Part shown: one piece after another, positions 1 through 6,325 of the stretch | How positions within the stretch are numbered: the stretch's first letter is position 1 | Layout: each line of letters starts with the position of its first letter | Notes under the pieces: model-generated | What the model saw: only the letters and a program-made list of their open reading frames with translations | The model's database searches: none | Told to the model about the DNA's origin: nothing | Assembly: GCA_036266155.1 (NCBI GenBank) | Contig: DATANR010000276.1 | Location: 1-7,622, forward strand | Source: SIAJ01 sp036266155 | GTDB taxonomy: Bacteria; Planctomycetota; Planctomycetia; Gemmatales; Gemmataceae | Reading direction: 5' to 3' | Length of the DNA stretch: 7,622 bases | Translations under genes and position numbers: made by a program

Positions 1-742
1 CTTTTGGCACCTGCGTCGCCCGGATACCCTTCGCTTTCCAAGTGACCGCACCCGCCTCCGACGACCATTGCCCCTTGCTGCCGTTCTTCCACTTGAAGCC
101 GGTGGCTGTGCATTCGGTAATCACCGTCTTCTCATGATAGCCCGTCAACTCGACATTCGGCGGTGAGGCATAGGGGATCGGAAAGTTCACTTGTCCCTGT
201 TGACCGAAGTCGCTCTGGAAGGTCCCGTGCTGCTCAAATGTCTTCAAGGCCTGTGCGCCGGGCGCTCCACGAACGCCCTTCGCTTCCCAAGTGAGTTCAG
301 GCTGCTTCGCGTCATACTTCGGCGGCTCGGCGCCTTTCGGCAGAAACTTCGAGACTTCCGGGACGGAAGCAAGCAAGTCAATCGCCTCGGCTTCGCGGGC
401 GCGATCGAGCCACGTGAAGCCGAATTCGTCCTGACGAGCGATGAGATAGCGTGACTTCGGCTCGACCGTCAGATTTGGCGGCGACGCATAAGGAACGGGA
501 TAATAGACCGTGCCGCTGCCTTCGCCTTCCAGTTTGATGTTCCCCTTCTGCGGATACGGTTCTGAATCGACGGGGCCGGTGGCGGAGTTGCCAGCGGCCG
601 TGGGCGATCCGGCGACGGCAGGCCGTGTCACATAGGTCGTCGCGACGACAGCAATGGCGGTGATGGCCATCGCTCCCAAAACCACGACTGCGAACACGAC
701 CGGCGAAATGCCTCGACTGGGGCCTGTTGAGGATGTGGACAT
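1..742 (-). CDS. Membrane-anchored protein with tandem H-type-lectin-like repeats (3' end cut off by window)
   Basis: The gene reads from ATG at 742-740 to the window edge, giving 247 codons without a stop, so the C-terminus is missing. Residues about 13-38 form one hydrophobic segment (VVFAVVVLGAMAITAIAVVA) after a short polar N-terminus. This looks like a signal anchor with the rest exported. A low-complexity Pro/Ala/Gly/Ser/Thr linker follows to about residue 65. Two related units come next. Unit 1 has GTVYYPVPYASPPNLTVE at 77-94, FGFTW at 107-111 and LTWEAKGVR at 150-158. Unit 2 has QVNFPIPYASPPNVELTG at 184-201, TGFKW at 214-218 and VTWKAKGIR at 233-241. The F-x-x-P-F/Y-x-S-P-P-x-V opening, the later T-G-F and the closing W-x-A resemble the H-type lectin fold, known for carbohydrate binding in invertebrate agglutinins. 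Unit 1 carries an insertion at about 112-148. The family call is by eye; glycan binding is not shown. The start is supported by GGAG eight bases upstream. Confidence 0.7.
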   Translation of the reverse strand, partial: MSTSSTGPSRGISPVVFAVVVLGAMAITAIAVVATTYVTRPAVAGSPTAAGNSATGPVDSEPYPQKGNIKLEGEGSGTVYYPVPYASPPNLTVEPKSRYLIARQDEFGFTWLDRAREAEAIDLLASVPEVSKFLPKGAEPPKYDAKQPELTWEAKGVRGAPGAQALKTFEQHGTFQSDFGQQGQVNFPIPYASPPNVELTGYHEKTVITECTATGFKWKNGSKGQWSSEAGAVTWKAKGIRATQVPK

Positions 743-750
743 GGACGAGT

Positions 751-754
751 CTCC
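751..754 (-). promoter_or_regulatory. Ribosome binding site of the H-lectin-like gene
   Basis: On the minus strand GGAG lies eight bases before the ATG at 742-740. It supports this start over any internal one. Confidence 0.5.
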
Positions 755-769
755 AAGAAGAGTGAGATC

Positions 770-799
770 ATGGTAACGGCCTGGAGTTCAAGGCGTCAA
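770..799 (-). promoter_or_regulatory. Candidate sigma70-type promoter for the H-lectin-like gene
   Basis: Reading the minus strand, TTGACG (799-794) is five of six to the -35 consensus. After an 18-base spacer comes TACCAT (775-770), four of six to the -10 consensus. Initiation would fall near 763, leaving a 5' leader of about 20 bases that contains the GGAG site. The box lies wholly in the gap after the dnaE2 stop, which fits separate transcription of the last gene. This is a match by eye only, and planctomycete promoters are poorly defined. Confidence 0.35.
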
Positions 800-820
800 T
801 GGTCGGCCAATTGGGCGCGC

Positions 821-3800
821 TCAATGAAAATCGCGCGATTTTACGGACAGAGCCGCCAGCTTCTCGGACAGATCTTCCATACGCGTCACCAGGACGTGGA
901 TCACTTCCTTCTCAATCTGCAACTTGCCGTGGGCAATCATCGCAACTGCTAACCGGGCCACGCGGCGATAGCGTTCCCACACATCCTTGTGGACGATCAG
1001 GTTCACCGTCCCCGTCTCGTCTTCGAGCGTCACGAAGGTCACGCCCTTCGCCGTGCTCGGTCGCTGGCGCAGCATGACGATCCCGGCGACGGCCAGGTTG
1101 ACGTCGTTGGCCATGACCGCCAATCGATCGGCCTGAACGATCTTCATTTCATCGAGCATAGGCCGCAGGAAGCTGATCGGATGTTGACGCAGCGTCAGGC
1201 CGGCGGCCTTGTAGTCGGCCAGGACCTCTTCCATCGGCTCGAGCGTCGGCAGATTGGCCGGCTCCTCATCCGAAGCGAATCGGTCGTAAACCATGAGCGG
1301 CCCGCGTTCCGGCAGCGACCGCCAGAGCGTCGATTGCCGATCCAGGGCAAGCGATCCGAACGCATCCGCCTGGGCGAGCTGCTTCAACGCCCCCGCGCGC
1401 AAGCCGGTGCGATGGACGAACTCGGTGAACGTGCGGAACGGGCCATCGCGGCGGGCGGCGACGATCGCGTCGGCGTGTATTTGCGAAAGGCCGCTAATCA
1501 ATCGGAAGCCTAAGCGCAGCGACACCGATGGTGTCGCCGCTAAACGGGTGGATTCGAGTGTGCAATCCCAATCGCTGTGGTTCACGTCGATGGGCCGTGC
1601 CTCAACGCCGTGACGCTTCGCATCGCCCACGAGTTGCGATGGGCCGTAGAAGCCCATGGGTTGACTATTGAGCAAGGCCGCACAGAACGCCGCCGGGTGG
1701 TGGCACTTCAACCAAGCGGAGACATACACGAGCAAGGCGAACGACGCGGCATGCGACTCCGGGAAGCCGTACTCGCCGAAGCCGCAAATCTGCTTATAAA
1801 CGGCTTCCGCGAAATCAGGCGGGTAGTTATTCGCGGCCATGCCGTTAAGCAGCTTGTCTTTGAACTTGTTCATCACACCGGTCTTCCGCCAAGCTCCCAT
1901 CGCCCTCCGAAGTTGGTCGGCCTCGCCGGGCGTGAACCCGGCGGCGACCACGGCGAGCTTCATCGCCTGCTCTTGGAAGATCGGCACGCCCAGCGTTTTA
2001 TGGAGAACCTCCTCAACCTCCTTTCTGGGGTAACTGACCGGCTCTTTTTCCTGCCGACGCCGCAGATAGGGATGCACCATGCCACCCTGGATCGGCCCCG
2101 GCCGCACGATCGCGACTTCAATGACGAGGTCATAGAACTTCTTCGGCCGCAAGCGCGGCAACATGCTCATCTGCGCTCGGCTCTCGATCTGAAAGACTCC
2201 GACCGTGTCGGCCCGGCAGCACATCTCATACACGACTGGGTCGTCGGCCGGGATGGTTGCCAGTATCCACTTGTGACCGTGGTGCTTCTCCACCAAATCA
2301 AAACACTTGCGGATCGCCGTCAACATTCCAAGGGCGAGACAGTCGACCTTCAGGATGCCGAGCGCGTCGAGATCGTCTTTGTCCCACTGGACGACTGTGC
2401 GCGCGGCCATAGCGGCGTTTTCGATTGGAACCAGTTCGCACAGCGGACCATTGGTCATGACCATGCCGCCGACATGCTGCGACAGGTGTCGGGGAAAGCC
2501 GAGCAGTTCGCCGACGAGCCAGACGAGTTGCTTCGCAAGCCGGCTATCCGGATCGAGCCCGCCCTCGGTGAGTCGACTCGCGAGCCGATCTTCATCGCGG
2601 GCCGGGTGGTGATCCATCGTCTTCGCGAGTCCGTCCAGGCGGTCCTGCGAAAGACCCAGCGCCTTGCCGACGTCGCGGACCGCCGAGCGTTCGCGATAGC
2701 TGATGACCTCGGCCGTCATCCCCGCCCGCTCGCGACCGTACTTGTCGTAGAGATATTGAAGCACCTCCTCGCGGCGTTCGTGCTCGAAGTCGATGTCGAT
2801 GTCCGGCGCCTCGCCGCGATCCTTGCTGATGAAGCGTTCGAACAAAACATCGACTTGCTCTGGGCTGACGGATGTGACCCCTAGGCAGAAACACACGACC
2901 GAATTGGCTGCCGATCCGCGACCCTGGCAGAGAATGTTCCGCGACCGAGCAAACTTGACTAGATCCGAGACGGTCAGGAAGTACGCCTCGTAACGCAACT
3001 CCGCGATGAGTTCCAACTCGTGGTCGATTAGCCCACGAACTTTGTCCGGAATTCCATTCGGATAGCGTTCGTTAGCCCCGTCCCAGGTCAGCACGGTCAG
3101 ATTGGCGAGCGGCGTTAGACCGCCGGGGCATAACTCTTCCGGATAGTCATAGCGCAACTCATCAAGGATGAATGTGCAGCGGTCGGCCACTTCGGCGGTG
3201 CGTGGGACGGCGTCGGGGTAGGCCGCGAAGAGGGTAAGCATTTCTTCGGGCGACTTCAGATGGCGCTCGCCATTGGTAAAGCGCCGGTCGCCCAGATCGG
3301 CAACGGTGCAGCCGTGCCGAATCGCGGTGAGCACGTCGTGCAGCGGCCGACGCCGCGGGACGTGGTAATGCACGTCGTTCGCGGCCACCAACGGCACGCG
3401 GCCGGCACGGCCGAGGCGCGCGAGTTGTTCGAGTCGAAGTGCATCAAGCGATCCGCGGTTCACCTCGGCGACGCCATAGCACCGATCGCCGAATACATCG
3501 CGGGCCATCTCGATTTGATCGCGTGTCGCCGCATGAAGCAGCACGCCGGCGAGGAGTCCGTCCGCATGGCCAGCGACGTCGGCGAAAGTCAGCCGGCACT
3601 CGCCCTTCGGTGCCGCTTGGCGACCGAGCGTCAGCAAGCGAGTTAGCCGGCTATACCCCTTTCGGTTGATCGCCCACACCAGCATCGCCGGCCCATCGAT
3701 TGGATGGACGGCCGAGCCGATGAGCAGCTTGAGCTTTGTCTCCTTGGCCGCGACGTGAGCCCGCACGACGCCGGCCACGCTTTCGCGATCGGTGATCGCC

Positions 3801-3976
3801 AGGGCGGTGTAGCCGAGTTCCGTGGCACGTTCGACCAGTTCGTGCGGATGCGATGCTCCTTCGAGAAAGGTGAAGTTGGTCCGACAGTGCAGCTCGGCAT
3901 AAGGGACCGTCGGCCGCGCGATGGTCGTGGGAGGATGACGCGGGAGCGGATGCTTGGGATCGGGTTGCTCGGGCAT
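821..3976 (-). CDS. dnaE2: Error-prone DNA polymerase III alpha subunit homologue DnaE2 (ImuC)
   Basis: This is a C-family polymerase of 1051 residues, the usual DnaE2 length, and the catalytic member of the ImuA-ImuB-DnaE2 mutasome for damage-induced mutagenic translesion synthesis. The N-terminal PHP domain covers about 25-215 (ELHCRTNFTFLEGASHP at 28-44, LAITDRES at 59-66, ANDVHYHVPRRRPLHDVLTA at 199-218). The palm follows, with QGRGSAANS at 351-359, PDIDIDFEHERREEV at 391-405 giving catalytic Asp392 and Asp394, and ILKVDCLALGMLT at 541-553 giving Asp545. Finger motifs include VRPGPIQGGMVHPYLRRR (624-641) and GFPESHAASFALLVY (737-751). A helix-hairpin-helix region lies near 821-875 and an OB fold near 958-1035. 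The C-terminus is short and shows no obvious clamp-binding motif, as expected if ImuB supplies clamp contact. I chose ATG at 3976-3974 because MPEQPDPKHP leads directly into the PHP domain; the in-frame extension upstream is translated repeat sequence. No strong Shine-Dalgarno is visible. It lies 88 bases after imuB. Confidence 0.96.
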   Translation of the reverse strand: MPEQPDPKHPLPRHPPTTIARPTVPYAELHCRTNFTFLEGASHPHELVERATELGYTALAITDRESVAGVVRAHVAAKETKLKLLIGSAVHPIDGPAMLVWAINRKGYSRLTRLLTLGRQAAPKGECRLTFADVAGHADGLLAGVLLHAATRDQIEMARDVFGDRCYGVAEVNRGSLDALRLEQLARLGRAGRVPLVAANDVHYHVPRRRPLHDVLTAIRHGCTVADLGDRRFTNGERHLKSPEEMLTLFAAYPDAVPRTAEVADRCTFILDELRYDYPEELCPGGLTPLANLTVLTWDGANERYPNGIPDKVRGLIDHELELIAELRYEAYFLTVSDLVKFARSRNILCQGRGSAANSVVCFCLGVTSVSPEQVDVLFERFISKDRGEAPDIDIDFEHERREEVLQYLYDKYGRERAGMTAEVISYRERSAVRDVGKALGLSQDRLDGLAKTMDHHPARDEDRLASRLTEGGLDPDSRLAKQLVWLVGELLGFPRHLSQHVGGMVMTNGPLCELVPIENAAMAARTVVQWDKDDLDALGILKVDCLALGMLTAIRKCFDLVEKHHGHKWILATIPADDPVVYEMCCRADTVGVFQIESRAQMSMLPRLRPKKFYDLVIEVAIVRPGPIQGGMVHPYLRRRQEKEPVSYPRKEVEEVLHKTLGVPIFQEQAMKLAVVAAGFTPGEADQLRRAMGAWRKTGVMNKFKDKLLNGMAANNYPPDFAEAVYKQICGFGEYGFPESHAASFALLVYVSAWLKCHHPAAFCAALLNSQPMGFYGPSQLVGDAKRHGVEARPIDVNHSDWDCTLESTRLAATPSVSLRLGFRLISGLSQIHADAIVAARRDGPFRTFTEFVHRTGLRAGALKQLAQADAFGSLALDRQSTLWRSLPERGPLMVYDRFASDEEPANLPTLEPMEEVLADYKAAGLTLRQHPISFLRPMLDEMKIVQADRLAVMANDVNLAVAGIVMLRQRPSTAKGVTFVTLEDETGTVNLIVHKDVWERYRRVARLAVAMIAHGKLQIEKEVIHVLVTRMEDLSEKLAALSVKSRDFH
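827..842. repeat. 16-bp perfect palindrome at the 3' end of dnaE2
   Basis: The sequence aaaatcgcgcgatttt equals its own reverse complement and covers the last sense codons of dnaE2, just before the TGA at 823-821. In RNA it could fold only as a six-pair stem with a GCGC loop. It could be a protein-binding site, a minimal terminator or chance. Confidence 0.4.
1519..1537. repeat. 8-bp perfect hairpin inside dnaE2
   Basis: GCGACACC and GGTGTCGC are separated by GAT. The hairpin falls in the codons for residues about 813-820, a variable linker just before the helix-hairpin-helix region. Perfect 8-bp stems with short loops are not rare in GC-rich coding DNA, so no role is claimed. Confidence 0.3.
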
Positions 3977-3988
3977 TGTTTTTGATCC

Positions 3989-4065
3989 GGCGAGCGGAGC
4001 CGCGTAAGCGGCCCGATAATGTTGACGGAAAACCTCATCGGGCCGCTTACGCGGCTCCGCTCGCC
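3989..4065. repeat. REPIN/BIME-like inverted pair of 29-nt palindromic units
   Basis: Positions 3989-4017 and 4037-4065 are perfect reverse complements over 29 bases, separated by 19 bases. Each unit starts GGCGAGCGGAGCCGC (read inward) and holds its own small hairpin: GCCGC, a GTAA loop, then GCGGC. Two short palindromic units in inverted orientation around a short spacer is the organisation of REPIN/BIME elements made from REP sequences. It fills almost all of the imuB-dnaE2 gap. Its high-coordinate end supplies the G of the imuB TAG, and its low end lies 12 bases before the dnaE2 ATG. No U-tract follows on the minus strand, so it is not a standard intrinsic terminator. In one reading frame both arms translate to a RAEPRKRPD-like peptide, which creates false N-terminal extensions. 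The perfect pairing is seen directly; the element class is inference. Confidence 0.85.
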
Positions 4066-5591
4066 TATGCGAATGACCCCTGCACGAACCACTGCCCCGC
4101 CGCCAAATCGCGGAACAACCAGAAGCGTTCGCCGTCGGTCGTCTCGACCGTGAAGTAATCGCGACGCACGTCGGCCGCACGCCACCAACCGGTTTCGATT
4201 CGCTCGGGGCCCCAACTTCGCTCGATGGCGTACTCGCGGTCGTCCCACTTCAACCATGCGGGCGACCCGCCGGGGGCCGACATCACCACAATTGGCTCCG
4301 GGCGTTCCTTCAAGATCGCCGGGCGGGTTAGACGCATCGGCTCGCGGTCGTCACTCGGCTTCCGCGTCGCGACCGCGAGCCACGGGTCGTACTGATACGC
4401 CAGCTCTGGCTGAGCATCGGGCACGAGACGTGGCCGCAGGACCACCGCGTTGCCGAGCCGGCTGCTCAGCCGCTCGATCAGCCCGGTCACGTCTTCGTCG
4501 CCGGTCGCGCCGATGCGGCCGCCGAACAGATCGACCTGACGATAGACGAGCGGGACGATCCGCGCCGCCCGCACGGTCACGTCGGTCACTTCGCCGGGCA
4601 ACCTCAGTCGTTCCATTTGAAGGCGGATGAGTTCGAGTAGATCTGCCTTCACGGCCGTCGGTCGGAGCAACTCGATCGGCAGGCAGACCTGGTCGTGCCC
4701 TTCCACGCGCAGCCACCAGAGCAGCTTTTGGAAGCCGACGTCTTGCCCGCGGACCTCCTTCAGCAATCGGCCGAGCAACTCGTCAATCACCGGCAGCAAC
4801 ACGTGTGCGTTGTCGACTGGCCACTCGAATGACCAGCGGGCTTCGAGCGGTTCGACCGCCCGTTCGGCCCGCAACCCTTCGGTAATCACCCCGAGCGCCC
4901 GGTCGATGCACGTCAACACCTCGACGCCAAAGCGCGACGGCAACTGATCGCGCGGGATCGCCAACAACTGCTCGACGCGAGCGACGTTCAGCTCATGCAG
5001 CACTTCCACGGTGCTCGCCGACAGCCGCAGCGACTCGATCGGCAGCGGCCGCAGCGCCCGCCTGTGTTCACCCGGAGGAACGACCAGCACGCGGTCACGC
5101 GCGTTGGCCGCATGACGAGCGACGGCCCACGCCGCTCCGACCGTGTCGGCCACCGCGGCCACACCCCAGAAACCGCGTTCGCGGACCGCCGCAATCACAT
5201 CGCCCGCGAACCGAGCCTCCCCATCGAACCCGAAGCCGCAGCCGGTCGCGTCGAGCAGCACGGCCTCCGGCGACTCCGCAACGTCAATCGCCACCGTCGG
5301 TGAGAACTGCTGGCAGACGACGACCATCTCGCGGAGGCGTTGTCGATCAGCCAGCGGGTCGGCCGGCTCGAAGCGCACCGCGCCGGCCTTCGGCCACAGC
5401 GACTCCGCGTCGGCGAGCAACATGCCGACGCTCACGCCCCGTCGCCGGGCCGATCGCGAGCAGGCGACGACACGCTCCTTACGGCGAATCAAGGCATGCA
5501 CGACGAGCGGCCGAACCTTAGCGCCGGGCCTTGCGGCGTTTCGCCACTGGACGGGCCAACTCGGAAACCAGAGGCACAGGACTCGCTTCAT
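4065..5591 (-). CDS. imuB: ImuB, non-catalytic Y-family polymerase-like mutasome scaffold
   Basis: This 508-residue protein has the typical ImuB length and layout. ImuB is a DinB/UmuC relative without polymerase activity that links DnaE2 and ImuA to the beta sliding clamp. The N-terminus MKRVLCLWFPSWPVQW replaces the Asp-containing Y-family motif. The second acidic motif is replaced around 107-119 (SPEAVLLDATGCG); aligned by eye with the SIDEAYLDVT type of motif, the catalytic Asp-Glu pair becomes Glu-Ala. A little-finger-like region follows the HhH segment (about 185-235). QVDLF at 352-356 fits the beta-clamp-binding consensus. The C-terminal region 423-508 (RPEPIVV, GPERIETGWWR, DGERFWLFRDL, WFVQGSFA) is the conserved ImuB tail, known in characterised systems to contact the partners. 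The start ATG lies inside imuA and has a strong ribosome site seven bases upstream. The TAG stop at 4067-4065 touches the inverted repeat. Confidence 0.93.
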   Translation of the reverse strand: MKRVLCLWFPSWPVQWRNAARPGAKVRPLVVHALIRRKERVVACSRSARRRGVSVGMLLADAESLWPKAGAVRFEPADPLADRQRLREMVVVCQQFSPTVAIDVAESPEAVLLDATGCGFGFDGEARFAGDVIAAVRERGFWGVAAVADTVGAAWAVARHAANARDRVLVVPPGEHRRALRPLPIESLRLSASTVEVLHELNVARVEQLLAIPRDQLPSRFGVEVLTCIDRALGVITEGLRAERAVEPLEARWSFEWPVDNAHVLLPVIDELLGRLLKEVRGQDVGFQKLLWWLRVEGHDQVCLPIELLRPTAVKADLLELIRLQMERLRLPGEVTDVTVRAARIVPLVYRQVDLFGGRIGATGDEDVTGLIERLSSRLGNAVVLRPRLVPDAQPELAYQYDPWLAVATRKPSDDREPMRLTRPAILKERPEPIVVMSAPGGSPAWLKWDDREYAIERSWGPERIETGWWRAADVRRDYFTVETTDGERFWLFRDLAAGQWFVQGSFA

Positions 5592-6243
5592 GGACTAACT
5601 CCACCTCCGCCATCGCTTCGCGCGGCCCGGCCTGCCCGCGCATCACGCGCACCCGCAGCTTCCAATCCAATTCATTCCCCGACCCCACGACGCCGCCAAC
5701 TTCGAAACGCGTCACCGCCCAGGTTGCGGGGGCCCGTGCGCCCGGCGGGCGAATCAAAAACCCAAGCCCGCCACCCGCCTCGACCGCCAGCTGAAACCGC
5801 CGGGCGATGCGGTCGTGGACCTCCTTCAACCAGCCGATCGTGACCACGACACCGGGCGCACGTAGGGCCTGCTCCCACACCCACAGGCCAGTCGCCGGGT
5901 CACCGGCCCGGACGACCACGGTACGGTCGAGCGGCACACCCAGCCCCGCGGCACCGACCGGGTAGAACTCGTGGCCGTCGTCGAGTACGACGATCGCTCC
6001 GCCATCCCGCGCCAGATGCGCAGCCACCGCCAGCGCCAAAGTCATTGCCCCGCTGCTATTTGCATCGCCTCGCCATTCGACCAGCGACCCGGCCCGCAAT
6101 CCGCGCCCGGCCAGCACACGATCAAGGCTCGCAAACCCGGTCGAGAGTCCCGCTTCAGTCGGCCCGCGCTCCGTAAGCCCCTCGATCCCGCGAATACGCT
6201 CGCGGAGTTCCTGGAGCCGTTCTGGAGAAAGCGGCGCGCGCAT
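5518..6243 (-). CDS. imuA: ImuA, RecA-like mutasome accessory protein
   Basis: The protein has 241 residues from ATG 6243-6241. ImuA proteins are RecA/SulA-related and act with ImuB and DnaE2 in damage tolerance. After a helical N-terminus, LSTGFASLDRVLAGRGLRAG at 33-52 is the RecA-like entry motif (compare T-G-x-x-x-L-D). The Walker A position reads RGDANSSGAMTLALA (58-72) and lacks the GK(T/S) lysine. AIVVLDDGHEFYP at 83-95 occupies the Walker B-like strand, and GWLKEVHDRIARRFQLAVEAGG (137-158) matches the RecA-fold helix after it. The C-terminus ends in a basic KRRKARR. Identity rests on fold motifs plus the position directly before imuB, which it overlaps by 74 bases. A TTG at 6270-6268 would add nine residues (YIVKPARV before Met10); I prefer the ATG, although no well-spaced Shine-Dalgarno precedes it. 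This is the first gene of the cassette and so probably marks the regulated promoter. Confidence 0.88.
   Translation of the reverse strand: MRAPLSPERLQELRERIRGIEGLTERGPTEAGLSTGFASLDRVLAGRGLRAGSLVEWRGDANSSGAMTLALAVAAHLARDGGAIVVLDDGHEFYPVGAAGLGVPLDRTVVVRAGDPATGLWVWEQALRAPGVVVTIGWLKEVHDRIARRFQLAVEAGGGLGFLIRPPGARAPATWAVTRFEVGGVVGSGNELDWKLRVRVMRGQAGPREAMAEVELVHEASPVPLVSELARPVAKRRKARR
5599..5608 (-). promoter_or_regulatory. Strong ribosome binding site for imuB, embedded in imuA
   Basis: Minus-strand GGAGGTGGAG ends seven bases before the imuB ATG (5591-5589) while encoding EVE in the imuA frame. It fixes the imuB start despite the 74-base overlap and implies efficient initiation on the shared transcript. 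Confidence 0.65.
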
Positions 6244-6300
6244 GACCCTCGCCGGTTTGACTATGTACAAATGAACACTTAGAACGGAATAGTGTCGAGG
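6244..6300 (-). promoter_or_regulatory. Probable control region of the imuA-imuB-dnaE2 operon
   Basis: This gap precedes the first gene of a cassette that is normally DNA-damage induced. On the minus strand two GTTC half-sites (6285-6282 and 6276-6273) lie five bases apart. An ACACT/AGTGT inverted pair with an 11-base centre (6295-6291 and 6279-6275) spans them. They resemble LexA half-sites but do not fit the canonical GTTC-N7-GTTC, GAAC-N4-GTTC or CTG-N10-CAG arrangements. No convincing -35/-10 pair was found. Regulatory identity rests mainly on position. Confidence 0.35.
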
Positions 6301-6324
6301 ACGTGAAAACGAAAGTGAATTTCG
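6301..6324 (-). terminator. Weak possible terminator after the oxidoreductase gene
   Basis: Reading the minus strand just after the stop at 6328-6326, CGAAA (6324-6320), a five-base loop and TTTCG (6314-6310) form a five-pair stem followed directly by TTTTCAC. The stem is short and AT-rich, so it may not terminate; transcription could continue into imuA. Confidence 0.2.
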
Positions 6325-6325
6325 A

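Noticed and set aside
1577..2884. 435-codon open frame on the plus strand
   Set aside because: It lies wholly antisense to the conserved palm and finger domains of dnaE2. Its translation has no recognisable motifs, and it arises from GC-rich codon bias.
3989..4065. Intrinsic terminator between imuB and dnaE2
   Set aside because: The stem is strong, but the minus-strand sequence after it is GATCAAAAACA, without a U-tract.
3976..4158. Small plus-strand frame through the inverted repeat
   Set aside because: It is only the palindromic repeat read on the other strand and then imuB antisense.
3977..4180. In-frame upstream extension of dnaE2 to a GTG at 4180
   Set aside because: The extra 68 residues are translated inverted repeat (RRAEPRKRPD) and out-of-frame imuB, not part of a PHP domain. 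The ATG at 3976 is normal for the family.
6244..6270. TTG start for imuA adding nine residues
   Set aside because: It is a rare start codon with no ribosome site, and the ATG nine codons later precedes the conserved helix. It cannot be fully excluded.
6244..6325. Canonical LexA box
   Set aside because: No CTG-N10-CAG, GAAC-N4-GTTC or GTTC-N7-GTTC match was found; only two GTTC half-sites with unusual spacing.
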